A stretch of 64,000 nucleotides of DNA, from positions 1,984,001 through 2,048,000 of the forward strand of contig CP014771.1 of NCBI GenBank assembly GCA_001596155.1, in the 5' to 3' direction. The notes under the pieces are model-generated. The model was given only the letters and a program-made list of their open reading frames with translations. It had not been told where the DNA came from and did no database searches. Below are positions 55,628 through 63,731 of this stretch, piece after piece (position 1 is the stretch's first letter; every line of letters starts with the position of its first letter). Source of the DNA: Hymenobacter psoromatis. GTDB taxonomy: Bacteria > Bacteroidota > Bacteroidia > Cytophagales > Hymenobacteraceae. The position numbers were made by a program, and so were the translations under genes.

Positions 55628-56596
55628 ATGATAGTCGTCACCGGCGCCGCCGGCTTCATCGCCAGCTGCCTTGTCTCCCGCCTCAACGCCGCCAATTTCA
55701 ACGATTTGGTGGTGGTTGACAACTTCGCCATCGAGAAAAAGCTACCCAATATATTGGGCAAAAAGTTGCGCGAGTACGTGGACCGCGAGGAGTTTTTCGA
55801 CTGGCTCGCTGCCCACCACGAGCAGGTGGAGTTCGTTTTCCACCTCGGTGCCCGCACCGACACGGCCGAGCAGGACCCCGCCGTTTTCGACGTGCTCAAC
55901 CTCCACTACAGCCAGCAGATGTGGCTGGCCTGCGTGCGCTACAACCTGCCGCTCGTGTACGCCAGCAGCGGTGCCACCTACGGCGACGGTCGCCTCGGCT
56001 ACTCCGACCAGGACGACGCCCTACCCCTCCACCTGCGCCCGCTCAACCCCTACGGCGACTCGAAAAACGACTTCGACAAGTGGGCCCTGGCGCAGGAAGA
56101 AAAGCCCTATTTCTGGGCTGGCCTCAAGTTTTTCAACGTTTACGGCCCCAACGAATACCACAAGGGTCGCATGGCCTCGGTCATCCTGCACGCCTTCCGC
56201 CAGATTCGCGAAAACGGCAGCATGCAGCTCTTCCGCTCGCACAACCCCGAATACGTGGATGGTGGCCAGATGCGCGACTTCATTTATGTGAAAGACGTGG
56301 TGGAAGTGTGTTACTTCCTGCTGCACCACCGCACACACTCAGGCCTCTACAACCTCGGCACCGGCCAGGCCCGCACCTTCCAGGACCTCGCCCTCAACAC
56401 CTTCGCCGCAATGGGCCAGCCCGCCGACATCCGCTTCCGCGACACCCCCGAGGACATCCGCGACACCTACCAGTACTTCACCGAAGCCGACATGCGCAAG
56501 CTGCGCAGCATTGGTTACGACCTGCCATTCGCGTCGCTGGAAGAAGGCATCCGCGATTACGTGCAGGGATACTTGGTGCCAAACACGTATTATTAA
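55628..56596 (+). CDS. hldD: ADP-L-glycero-D-manno-heptose-6-epimerase
   Basis: Short-chain dehydrogenase-type epimerase that makes the heptose donor for lipopolysaccharide core. NAD(P)-binding GAAGFIAS at 6-13, catalytic YGDSK (Tyr-xxx-Lys) near 141-145, AGLKFFNVYGPNEYHKGRM (binding of ADP-heptose) near 164-182, and NLGTGQARTF near 245. Length 322 is normal. A second, diverged copy of the last 40 codons lies at 57312-57435 with a toxin-antitoxin pair between. Confidence 0.95.
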   Translation: MIVVTGAAGFIASCLVSRLNAANFNDLVVVDNFAIEKKLPNILGKKLREYVDREEFFDWLAAHHEQVEFVFHLGARTDTAEQDPAVFDVLNLHYSQQMWLACVRYNLPLVYASSGATYGDGRLGYSDQDDALPLHLRPLNPYGDSKNDFDKWALAQEEKPYFWAGLKFFNVYGPNEYHKGRMASVILHAFRQIRENGSMQLFRSHNPEYVDGGQMRDFIYVKDVVEVCYFLLHHRTHSGLYNLGTGQARTFQDLALNTFAAMGQPADIRFRDTPEDIRDTYQYFTEADMRKLRSIGYDLPFASLEEGIRDYVQGYLVPNTYY

Positions 56597-56618
56597 GCAA
56601 CCCTTCGCTCCCTTCGCT

Positions 56619-56933
56619 ATGGCCTCCCCCACTGCCACCTGCCCGCGCCCGGCCAAAAAGCCAGCAGCTCCAAAGCTAACCGCCGCCGCTGTTGAAGCTA
56701 CTGCCGATGCCTTTCTGGCCGCCTTCAAAGCGCTGCCCAGCAAGGTGCAGTGGCGCGTTGTGCAGTTGCTTGAGGAGTATGAAGACGAGCTCGACGAAGC
56801 GCAGCTAGCCGCTGACAAGGCAGCAAACCCGGAAGATTATGACCGGAAAAATTCTATTACCCTTGAGGAATACTTGCAGGAAAGAGAGGTGCGAAATACG
56901 CAAAGCAATGGCGAACAGTCACTTGCTGCATGA
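56619..56933 (+). CDS. Putative antitoxin of a type II toxin-antitoxin pair
   Basis: A 104-residue protein with a Pro/Lys-rich start and a helical C-terminal half (VQWRVVQLLEEYEDELDEAQ), ending in a segment rich in acidic residues (LEEYLQEREV). The placement immediately upstream of a RelE-type gene with an ATGA overlap is the main evidence; no known DNA-binding fold is obvious. Start ATG 56619 is chosen; the longer frame starts inside hldD. Confidence 0.65.
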   Translation: MASPTATCPRPAKKPAAPKLTAAAVEATADAFLAAFKALPSKVQWRVVQLLEEYEDELDEAQLAADKAANPEDYDRKNSITLEEYLQEREVRNTQSNGEQSLAA

Positions 56934-57229
56934 AAAAACCGCTATCTCCTAAACTGACCGCTGACACAACCCGCCGCTATACCGTTAAGCTAACGAAAAC
57001 GGCCCAGAAGCAATTAGATAAGTTACCAGACACCCAAATCGAACGCATTAAAGTAGAATTGCTCGAACTCGCCAGTAATCCCCGGCCTTCCGGTGTTAAA
57101 AAGTTAAAAGGCCAGGAGGGCTACCGAATTCGGTTTGGTGACTACCGAATTATGTATTCCATTTTCGACGACGTTCTGCTGGTCGAAGTAGTGAAAGTAG
57201 GACAACGCGGAAATTTCTACAATAAGTAG
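56930..57229 (+). CDS. RelE/ParE-type toxin
   Basis: A 99-residue protein. TRRYTVKLTKTAQKQLDKLP at the N-terminus, and the C-terminal GYRIRFGDYRIMYSIFDD and VVKVGQRGNFY pattern, match RelE-family mRNA interferases or ParE gyrase poisons. The conserved Arg and Tyr of the RIRFGDYRI strand are present. It overlaps the antitoxin by ATGA. GC is lower than in hldD. Most likely a ribosome-dependent RNase but ParE activity is not excluded. Confidence 0.85.
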   Translation: MKKPLSPKLTADTTRRYTVKLTKTAQKQLDKLPDTQIERIKVELLELASNPRPSGVKKLKGQEGYRIRFGDYRIMYSIFDDVLLVEVVKVGQRGNFYNK

Positions 57230-57311
57230 GTAGATGTGCCCGATTGAAGCGAGTCTAAATGAACCATGTTCCTACTGGTCAGAAGAATAGTTACAGTATC
57301 GCACCTGAGCA

Positions 57312-57435
57312 CAGTACTTCACCGAGGCCGACATGCGCAAGCTGCGCAACATCGGCTGACCACCCGTTCGCGACGCTTCAAAAAGGCATCCGCGATTACG
57401 GGCAGGGATATTTATTGGAAGGCGCTTACTATTAG
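57312..57435 (+). pseudogene. Diverged duplicate of the hldD 3' end
   Basis: CAGTACTTCACCGA and CGACATGCGCAAGCTGCGCA recur from hldD (56473 onward), and the copy ends with GGCATCCGCGATTACG and CAGGGATA followed by a stop. A TGA interrupts it after CGGC. Roughly 80 percent alike by eye. It marks the downstream limit of an inserted toxin-antitoxin segment. Confidence 0.85.
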
Positions 57436-57459
57436 CATTTACAAATACTTGCCAGTAGC

Positions 57460-58011
57460 ATGTATGATTTAGAATTGCTCAAACTTCACTTAGAAGCACA
57501 TTGGGGCAAAAGTACTGGCCAGCAATTTTGCATTCCAGACCCGCATAGAAAGATGCCTATCGCTTTCCGAGTGCTGGAATTTCCCCCTGGCGGAGCTCAT
57601 GATTTCTGGATTTACTCTACGCTCGGTATGTCGATTGATATGGATGACCATTGCATAGAGCTACACGTATTTTCTCAAAACCAGGATGTTGGTTTAGTTG
57701 AATTACTGACGGTTACCGCATCATTTCATCGTAACGATACTCCTTTAGACTTACATCACAGCGTTTATATTGGCCAACCCTGGCAAGATAATTCTTTATG
57801 TGACCACGCATTTCTGTCGTTGCCATACCTAGACGGAGAAGAACTGGAAGTTATCAATTTTAATGATAACCACCTACAAAATCTTTGGCTCCTACCTATC
57901 ACTGAAGGTGAGCGAGATTATAAAATGGAGCACGGTTGGATTGCCTTGGAGGAATTGTTTGAAACCAACAACCTCAATTACTTAGACCCTAACAGAGCTT
58001 CTTACGCATAA
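57460..58011 (+). CDS. SUFU (suppressor of fused)-domain protein
   Basis: A 183-residue protein without signal or membrane segment. The C-terminal LLPITEGERDYKMEHGWIAL plus LEELFETNNLNYLDPNR matches the bacterial SUFU family, often found as immunity proteins for polymorphic toxins. It is clearly AT-richer than neighbours, consistent with transfer. It lies just after the hldD remnant, and no toxin with a matching secretion domain is near, so it may be an orphan. Confidence 0.8.
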   Translation: MYDLELLKLHLEAHWGKSTGQQFCIPDPHRKMPIAFRVLEFPPGGAHDFWIYSTLGMSIDMDDHCIELHVFSQNQDVGLVELLTVTASFHRNDTPLDLHHSVYIGQPWQDNSLCDHAFLSLPYLDGEELEVINFNDNHLQNLWLLPITEGERDYKMEHGWIALEELFETNNLNYLDPNRASYA

Positions 58012-58042
58012 AAAAAGCAGACCAACTGGTCTGCTTTTTTTT
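58011..58042. terminator. Bidirectional terminator
   Basis: AAAAAAGCAGACC, a 4-nt loop, GGTCTGCTTTTTTTT between convergent genes: T-rich in both directions. Confidence 0.9.
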
Positions 58043-59737
58043 CTATTTAGTCCCCGCCGACTTCGTCGCGCTGGCGGCCCTACCCCCTGGTTTTAGCAGG
58101 GCGGCGTAGCGGTTAGGGTCGTTGAGCACGGCCACGGCGGCCTGGATATTGGGGTCGTCGTCGAAGCCTGCTTCGGTGCGGCCCTTCTCGTAGTAGTAGC
58201 GCGAGGCGATTTCTTCCTCCAGCAGCTCCCGGATTTCGGGTTTGAAGCGCTGCAAGTCGTTGGTTTTGTTGGCGGCTACTTTGCGCTTGATGGCGTCCAA
58301 CTCGGGCTTCACGTCTTCGTAGTGCTTCTCTTCCTTCACCTTTTTGGTGAGGTCGGTGAGCACACGCTCGGCGTCGGTGCTGTAAGCCATGCTCTTGCCT
58401 TGCAGATACGTAACAAACTTCTGATAATCAGCATCCGACAGCTTGAATTCGCGGGCCGGCGCGATGGTAGCGTGCTCGGCGCGGTAGCGGGTAGCGTAGT
58501 CGAAGAGGTAGCTCTTCTGGATGAGCACGCGGGTGATGTCGGCGATTTCGCGGTCCTGTATATCAATGTCTGGGGCCACGCCGCCACCATCGTACACAAT
58601 GCGGCCGGCAGCAGTTTTGAAGGCTGTGCGCAGCGAATCCGGGAATTTGCTCAGCGCGCCATCGTCAGCGCGGTGTGAGTAGTCGATTTCCTGAATGCAG
58701 CGTCCGCTCGGAATGTAATACTTGGCAGTCGTCACCTTCAGCTGCGAGTTATAGCTCAGCGGCCGGGTAGCCTGCACGAGGCCCTTGCCGAAGGTGCGCT
58801 CGCCCACGAGCACGGCGCGGTCGTAGTCCTGTAACACGCCCGACACGATTTCCGACGCCGACGCCGAGCGGTTGCTCGTGATGATGGCAATCGGTATCTG
58901 GGTATCGAGCGGCACGTCAAGGGCCTTATACGTCTTGTTCCACTCCGTCACTTTACCCTTAGTGCTCACCACGTCGAGGCCCTTGTCCACGAACAAGTTA
59001 GAGATATTCACGGCCTCGTTGAGCAACCCGCCGGGGTTGTCGCGAATATCAAAAACCAGCTTTTTCGCGCCTTTCTCCTTGAGCTTTATTACGGCGTTTC
59101 GCACTTCGCGGCCGGCATCCATCGTGAAGCCGCCCAATTGAAAATACCCAATGTCGTTGGTCAGCATGCCGTAGTAGGGCACGTTGTCCACCTGAATTTT
59201 ATCGCGGGTAATATCGATTTGGACCGGCTTATCCTGGCCGTAGCGCGTCACCATCAGCTTCGCCACCGAGCTGGCCTGGCCCTTGAGCAGCTTACTGATA
59301 TCGGCGTTCGTCTTTTTATCAACGTTGATGTTGTTGATAGTCAGGATTTCATCGCCAGGTAGCAAGCCGGCCTTTTGGGCGGGGTAACCCTCGTAGGCGC
59401 TCTGCACCACCGTTTTGCCGTTGCGCTTCACCACTACCGCCCCAATGCCGCCGTACTGGCCGGTCGTGAGGGTGCGGAAGTCCTCAATATCGTCCTCGGG
59501 GATGTAGTTAGTGTAGGGGTCCAGCGATTTCAGCATCCCGTCGATGCCCGTTTTCACCAGCTTGCCGGGCGTAATCTCGTCCACGTAGTACGTGTTCACT
59601 TCCTTAAAGAGGGTAGCGAAGATGTCGAGGTTCTTGGCAATCTCAAAATATCGCTCGCTATCGGACGCGGCCCGAAAGCTAACAAGGCCGAGCGCGCCCA
59701 GACCCAGGGTAGCGAGTAATTTTTTACGGTTTGTCAT
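58043..59737 (-). CDS. S41 carboxy-terminal processing peptidase
   Basis: A 564-residue periplasmic serine protease of the CtpA/Prc group. N-terminal hydrophobic stretch 9-23 (signal). Residues about 60-85 (VKTGIDGMLKSLDPYTNYIP) form the entry helix, then a PDZ domain near 100-175 (GIGAVVVKRNGKTVV... GLLPGDEIL), then the catalytic core with Ser about 293 in SNRSASASEIVSG and Lys about 318 in GERTFGKGLVQ. The C-terminal 170 residues are helical. Upstream minus-strand TATCTTTC is close to the -7 box. Confidence 0.92.
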   Translation of the reverse strand: MTNRKKLLATLGLGALGLVSFRAASDSERYFEIAKNLDIFATLFKEVNTYYVDEITPGKLVKTGIDGMLKSLDPYTNYIPEDDIEDFRTLTTGQYGGIGAVVVKRNGKTVVQSAYEGYPAQKAGLLPGDEILTINNINVDKKTNADISKLLKGQASSVAKLMVTRYGQDKPVQIDITRDKIQVDNVPYYGMLTNDIGYFQLGGFTMDAGREVRNAVIKLKEKGAKKLVFDIRDNPGGLLNEAVNISNLFVDKGLDVVSTKGKVTEWNKTYKALDVPLDTQIPIAIITSNRSASASEIVSGVLQDYDRAVLVGERTFGKGLVQATRPLSYNSQLKVTTAKYYIPSGRCIQEIDYSHRADDGALSKFPDSLRTAFKTAAGRIVYDGGGVAPDIDIQDREIADITRVLIQKSYLFDYATRYRAEHATIAPAREFKLSDADYQKFVTYLQGKSMAYSTDAERVLTDLTKKVKEEKHYEDVKPELDAIKRKVAANKTNDLQRFKPEIRELLEEEIASRYYYEKGRTEAGFDDDPNIQAAVAVLNDPNRYAALLKPGGRAASATKSAGTK

Positions 59738-59839
59738 CGGGCAGAAAGATAATAAAGAATGCCGGAGGAAACGCTACCTAAATAGCGATTCTCATTTTCT
59801 CCCAATTCATTCTTCGTTTCTTAGTGAAGAGTTGCCTAC

Positions 59840-60277
59840 CTATGGTGCAGGTTGCACCGTGGCTTCGGCCAGCAAACGATTCAGCCCGGAAATTAATTTT
59901 TTTTCTATCAGCCCCAGCTCACTTTTTTCTTTGCCCGTGTACAAAATACCTAACAGCGCCACCGGATGGCCGTTTTCGGCTTCCAGCAAGCGGTATTTAT
60001 TCAGGCGGTAAGCCTCGCGCATCAGGCGCTTGAGGCGGTTGCGGTCCACGGCCCGCTTAAACGTGCGCTTGGGCACTGTGATGAGTACTTCGGGGGGGGT
60101 AGTGGTGCGCGCCGATGCCGGCAGCCAGGTAAGGCGCAGCGGATAAACCCCTAGCGACGGGTTCTGGCGATTAAAAAGCTGCTCGATGCGCTTTTTGCTG
60201 CACAGGTGCTCCGCTTTGGGGAAAGTGTACGTTCGGCCAGTGGGCGGCGGCGCGCTGGCGGCGGAGAGCTCGGTCAC
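59840..60277 (-). CDS. rnpA: Ribonuclease P protein component
   Basis: Protein subunit that assists the M1 RNA in tRNA 5' processing. Conserved RNA-binding RNR motif: KRTFKRAVDRNRLKRLMREA (residues about 69-88), with an N-terminal FPKAEHLCSKKRIEQLF. 145 residues with slight extra N-terminus. Downstream (128 bp on the minus strand) of rpmH as in most bacteria. Confidence 0.93.
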   Translation of the reverse strand: MTELSAASAPPPTGRTYTFPKAEHLCSKKRIEQLFNRQNPSLGVYPLRLTWLPASARTTTPPEVLITVPKRTFKRAVDRNRLKRLMREAYRLNKYRLLEAENGHPVALLGILYTGKEKSELGLIEKKLISGLNRLLAEATVQPAP

Positions 60278-60294
60278 GATAATAGAAATAGCGA

Positions 60295-60359
60295 AGCCGC
60301 ATTGTGGCGGAGGTTATTCCTGGCCAAGCCAGAAAATTACCTACTCCAACAATGCGGCT
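60295..60359. repeat. Palindrome between rpmH and rnpA
   Basis: Arms AGCCGCATTGT and ACAATGCGGCT (11 bp) with an inner CTGGC/GCCAG hairpin. Might be a processing site or attenuator between the two genes. Confidence 0.6.
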
Positions 60360-60405
60360 ACCTGCCAGCCAAACGCTATCAGCTAGCTACTAACAGCTTG
60401 ACAGC

Positions 60406-60564
60406 CTAGCGCTTGTGACGACCTTCGTCCGATACGGTGAGGCGCTTGCGGCCTTTGGCGCGGCGACGGGCCAGCACGTTACGGCCGTTAGCGGTTTCCA
60501 TACGGTTGCGGAAACCGTGCTTGTTGCGGCGCTTGCGCTGCGAGGGTTGATAGGTACGTTTCAT
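60406..60564 (-). CDS. rpmH: 50S ribosomal protein L34
   Basis: A 52-residue basic protein starting [20 protein letters not shown] and ending in [14 protein letters not shown] and more, a standard L34. ATG is at 60564 and the TAG stop at 60406-60408. Too short to be found by a longer ORF cut-off. Precedes rnpA. Confidence 0.97.
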   Translation of the reverse strand: MKRTYQPSQRKRRNKHGFRNRMETANGRNVLARRRAKGRKRLTVSDEGRHKR

Positions 60565-60591
60565 GTCCGGTCAAATTGCGAGTTGGGCCGG

Positions 60592-60622
60592 CAAAGGTAC
60601 GAATTTCGTTTTAGAATAGCAA
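60592..60622 (-). promoter_or_regulatory. Promoter of rpmH
   Basis: On the minus strand, TTG (60620-60622), 20 bp, TACCTTTG (60592-60599), 27 bp before the rpmH ATG. Full match to the consensus. Confidence 0.85.
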
Positions 60623-60775
60623 GGGCTGAACGATAATGTAAAACGGAGTGGCACTCCGTTGCCAGCAAGCCGTAAAACAGGGGGCAGGCTGCCCTACCCC
60701 CCCTGCCTTGCCGCAACCTGCGCCCAAACGGCGCGCCGCGCCATTTTACTTTGCCAGTCGCCTTCAATTTCGTCC

Positions 60776-62512
60776 ATGACCTACTACCACGTTTCCTTCG
60801 AAAATCCGCTCACGTTTTACCTTCAGATTCAGCTTATGGTGGAAGTGCCGGCCGAGGCTGACGGCCCGCTGGCCTTACAGCTGCCTGCCTGGCGGCCAGG
60901 TCGTTATGAACTGCAAAATTTCGCGCAAAAAATCCAGCGCGTCGAAATCAGCGATGCCGAGACGGACGTGCCCCTACCCTACCGCAAAGTGACCAAGGAC
61001 CGCTGGGAGGTGCCCGGCGCGGCGGGCCGCAGCGTGCGCGTGCGCTACAATTTCTACGCCCACCAGATGGATGCCGGCGGCTCGTGGCTAGATGCCACGC
61101 AGCTCTACCTCAACCCCGTGCAGGCCCTGATGTATGCCGAAGGCCAGCAGGATGCGCCCTGCCAGCTCACCCTGGACCTGCCCGCCGACTGGCGCCTGGC
61201 CTGCGGCCTGCCCCAGACGCTGCCCAACACGCTGCAAGCCAGCAATTTTGACCAGCTGGCCGACTCGCCGCTCATTGCCAGCCCCAGCATTCAGCACCAG
61301 CAATACGAGGCGGGCGGCGTGCCCTTTCACGTGTGGGCGCAGGGCGAGGAAGCTTTGCCAAACTGGCCAAGGCTATTGGCCGATTTCAAGGCGTTTTCGG
61401 AGGAACAGATTCAGCTGTTCGGCAGCTTTCCAGTGGCTGACTATCACTTTCTTAACCAATTTTTGCCCTACAAGCACTACCACGGCGTGGAGCACCACAA
61501 TTCGACGGTGATTGTGCTGGGTCCGGCCGAGGCGCTGATGCACGAGGCGCTGTACAAAGAGCTGCTGGGCGTGAGCTGCCACGAGCTATTTCATACCTGG
61601 AACATCAAGGCCATTCGCCCGGCCGAAATGCAGCCCTACGACTACGCCCGCGAAAATTATTTTCGCACCTGCTACATCGCCGAGGGCATCACGACCTACT
61701 ACGGCGAATATTTGCTGGCGCGCAGCCGCGTGCGCACGCCGGCCCAGTATTTTGAGGAACTGAACGGCGTGCTGCGCAAGCACTACGACGACGTAGGCGG
61801 CCAGAACCTGAGCCTGGCTGATGCCAGCATGGACCTCTGGCTCGACGGCTACCGGCCCGGCGTGCCCGACCGCAAGGTGAGCGTCTATCACAAGGGCGCG
61901 CTGGCCGCGCTGCTGCTCGACCTCACCATCCGGCAGCTGCACGGCCACGACCGCAGCCTCGACGACGTGATGCGCCGCCTCTACGACGACTTTGGCAAAA
62001 CCGGCATCGGTTACACTGATGAGGACTATGCCCGCATTGTGAGCGAAGTAGCCGGCCGCAAAATGCAGGTGTATTTTGATAAATTTATCAACGGTACCGC
62101 GCCCTTGCAGGAGCCGCTTGACAAGGCGCTGCACACTGTCGGTTGCCAGTTGGTGGCAACTGAAAACGCTTCGGCTTCGGAGGGTATTTTCGGCTTTCGC
62201 ACGGTGGTGAAAAACGAGCGCACGGAGGTAACTTACATATGGCCCGGCTCGCCGGCCGCCGCCGCGCTCACCGTCGATGATGAAATCGTGGCCATCAACG
62301 GCCGCCGCGTCGATATGAATCTGCAAAGCCTGCTCAGCATCGACGCGCCGCACTACGAGGTAGCCGTGTTTCGGCAGAATCGACTACTGGTAGTGGAGCT
62401 GGCTGCGCAGCGAGGGGTAGGGTTTGGCCCGCGCTACGCGGTGGAGAAGCTGGCGGAGGCCGACGAGGCGCAGCGGGCGGGGTTTCAGAAGTGGATGGGC
62501 TGGGCATTTTAA
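60776..62512 (+). CDS. M61-family metallopeptidase (glycyl aminopeptidase-like)
   Basis: A 578-residue zinc peptidase. N-terminal beta domain with LQLPAWRPGRYELQNFA, catalytic HELFHTW with His269, Glu270, His273, followed by the conserved NIKAIRPAEM and the third-ligand segment CYIAEGITTYYGEY (Glu). C-terminal PDZ-like domain from about 490 (TYIWPGSPAAAALTVDDEI). No signal peptide, so cytoplasmic. ATG 60776 is chosen because the upstream frame is repeat and promoter sequence. Confidence 0.9.
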   Translation: MTYYHVSFENPLTFYLQIQLMVEVPAEADGPLALQLPAWRPGRYELQNFAQKIQRVEISDAETDVPLPYRKVTKDRWEVPGAAGRSVRVRYNFYAHQMDAGGSWLDATQLYLNPVQALMYAEGQQDAPCQLTLDLPADWRLACGLPQTLPNTLQASNFDQLADSPLIASPSIQHQQYEAGGVPFHVWAQGEEALPNWPRLLADFKAFSEEQIQLFGSFPVADYHFLNQFLPYKHYHGVEHHNSTVIVLGPAEALMHEALYKELLGVSCHELFHTWNIKAIRPAEMQPYDYARENYFRTCYIAEGITTYYGEYLLARSRVRTPAQYFEELNGVLRKHYDDVGGQNLSLADASMDLWLDGYRPGVPDRKVSVYHKGALAALLLDLTIRQLHGHDRSLDDVMRRLYDDFGKTGIGYTDEDYARIVSEVAGRKMQVYFDKFINGTAPLQEPLDKALHTVGCQLVATENASASEGIFGFRTVVKNERTEVTYIWPGSPAAAALTVDDEIVAINGRRVDMNLQSLLSIDAPHYEVAVFRQNRLLVVELAAQRGVGFGPRYAVEKLAEADEAQRAGFQKWMGWAF

Positions 62513-62552
62513 GCAGCTTGCTTCCCAGCCTTTAAGTTTATACTTTTCCACT

Positions 62553-63331
62553 ATGAAGCACTCTTATTGGCTGCTGCTGTTGCTAATTGCGTGCGAACAC
62601 GCCAAGCCTGATTCTCAAAAATCGAGCTTTCAGGCCAAGCCTCATCATACTGAAAAACAGCCAATCGTTGCAGCTGAGCCTACCGTAGCTTTTACCTCCG
62701 GCGACCGCGCTACCAATGGGCTAAATGATACGCTGCACGTCAGTCAGGGTATCGTGCTTCGGTTGGAACCAGGTAGCAAAAGTGACTTTGCCAAAGTAGC
62801 GCGCAGCCAGCCTTCGTTTTCTGAGACTCACCTCATCCGGCAAAAAGGTAACGGTCGGGTATATCGCGTTGACCATACGCTGATAATACGGCCTTTTAAC
62901 GGGCCAGCGCTACGCTTTTCCGACGATACTCATCAAATGCGGGGGGATGAAAATGAGGATATGGACACTCGCTGTGAGTTTTTGGGTAGTGTACCCGGCC
63001 AGTCGATAGCTTGCAATATGAACGTTATCAACCCTTTCTCATCAACAAATATTCGGGCCGCGCTACCTTACTCTCCTGGGACCCAGAAATCTCGCCTAAT
63101 CGGCAATTTCTGCTTATTGCTACCCCCGGCTTAGATATCGAAAGTTTACTTAATGGACTTGAGTTGCTCACCATTTCTGACCATGAAGTGAATTCTTCAT
63201 GGACTAAAACACTGAATAACTGGCAGCCGCAGCAAGTGCGGTGGCTTGACAACCACACGATAGCTATTGAGCAGTTGCGCTTCGAGCCTAAAGTGGATAC
63301 CACTTACGTACGGCTGCTGCTTCCCAACTAA
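62553..63331 (+). pseudogene. Lipoprotein gene with a frameshift
   Basis: ATG 62553 begins a lipoprotein (WLLLLLIACEHAKPDS; Cys in the lipobox). The reading frame then goes out near 63000-63015: the first frame continues to a stop at 63134, while a second frame from 63011 reads QYERYQPFLINKYSGRATLL and WDPEISPNRQFLLIATPG to 63331. The combined protein would be about 258 residues, of no known family to me, with WDPEISPNRQF reminding of beta-propeller-type repeats. A single-base error cannot be excluded. Confidence 0.65.
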
Positions 63332-63373
63332 AAACGCCCCGCTTCATCGGTCTGTCGATGAAGCGGGGCGTTT
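63332..63373. terminator. Bidirectional terminator hairpin
   Basis: 18-bp perfect stem AAACGCCCCGCTTCATCG over CGATGAAGCGGGGCGTTT with loop GTCTGT, between convergent genes. Confidence 0.88.
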
Positions 63374-63391
63374 CTTTGAAAGGTGTGGCCC

Positions 63392-63640
63392 TTAATGCTT
63401 GGCGTCGCCGCCTTTGCCCACTTTGCCTTTGTTGACTGACATTGGCTTGTTGCCCTGCGGGTTGCTGCGAATTTTGTTGACCCCGCTGCCGGCGTCGTTG
63501 CCATCGGTAGTGTTGCCGTGACCTGATACCTGATTATCGTTCGGGTTTTGCACCTGGGTGCTTTTTTTCTTGGTATTCTCGAACGGGTCAACGGACGTCT
63601 TTTTGTCCTTTGGGTCGGAGTTTTTATGAGCTAATGACAT
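63392..63640 (-). CDS. Small hydrophilic protein of unknown function
   Basis: An 82-residue Lys/Asn/Asp/Gly-rich protein (MSLAHKNSDPKDKKTSVDPF and NKPMSVNKGKVGKGGDAKH) likely to be intrinsically disordered. It has no signal or membrane segment. ATG 63640 is chosen because its upstream frame is an overlap with the GGGGGTAGGG motif. I do not recognise the family; similar small hydrophilic proteins are common in Hymenobacter-like genomes as stress proteins, which is only a guess. Confidence 0.55.
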   Translation of the reverse strand: MSLAHKNSDPKDKKTSVDPFENTKKKSTQVQNPNDNQVSGHGNTTDGNDAGSGVNKIRSNPQGNKPMSVNKGKVGKGGDAKH

Positions 63641-63731
63641 GGCGGGAAAAGGATTAGTGAGCGTGTCCTTAGTGTACCCGCCAACGAGCCGCAGGGTTGC
63701 CCCTACCCCCCGTTTTCTTGCCGAAGCCGGC

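Noticed and set aside
56511..56618. Longer start for the antitoxin inside hldD
   Set aside because: The extra residues are the out-of-frame end of hldD; ATG 56619 is sufficient.
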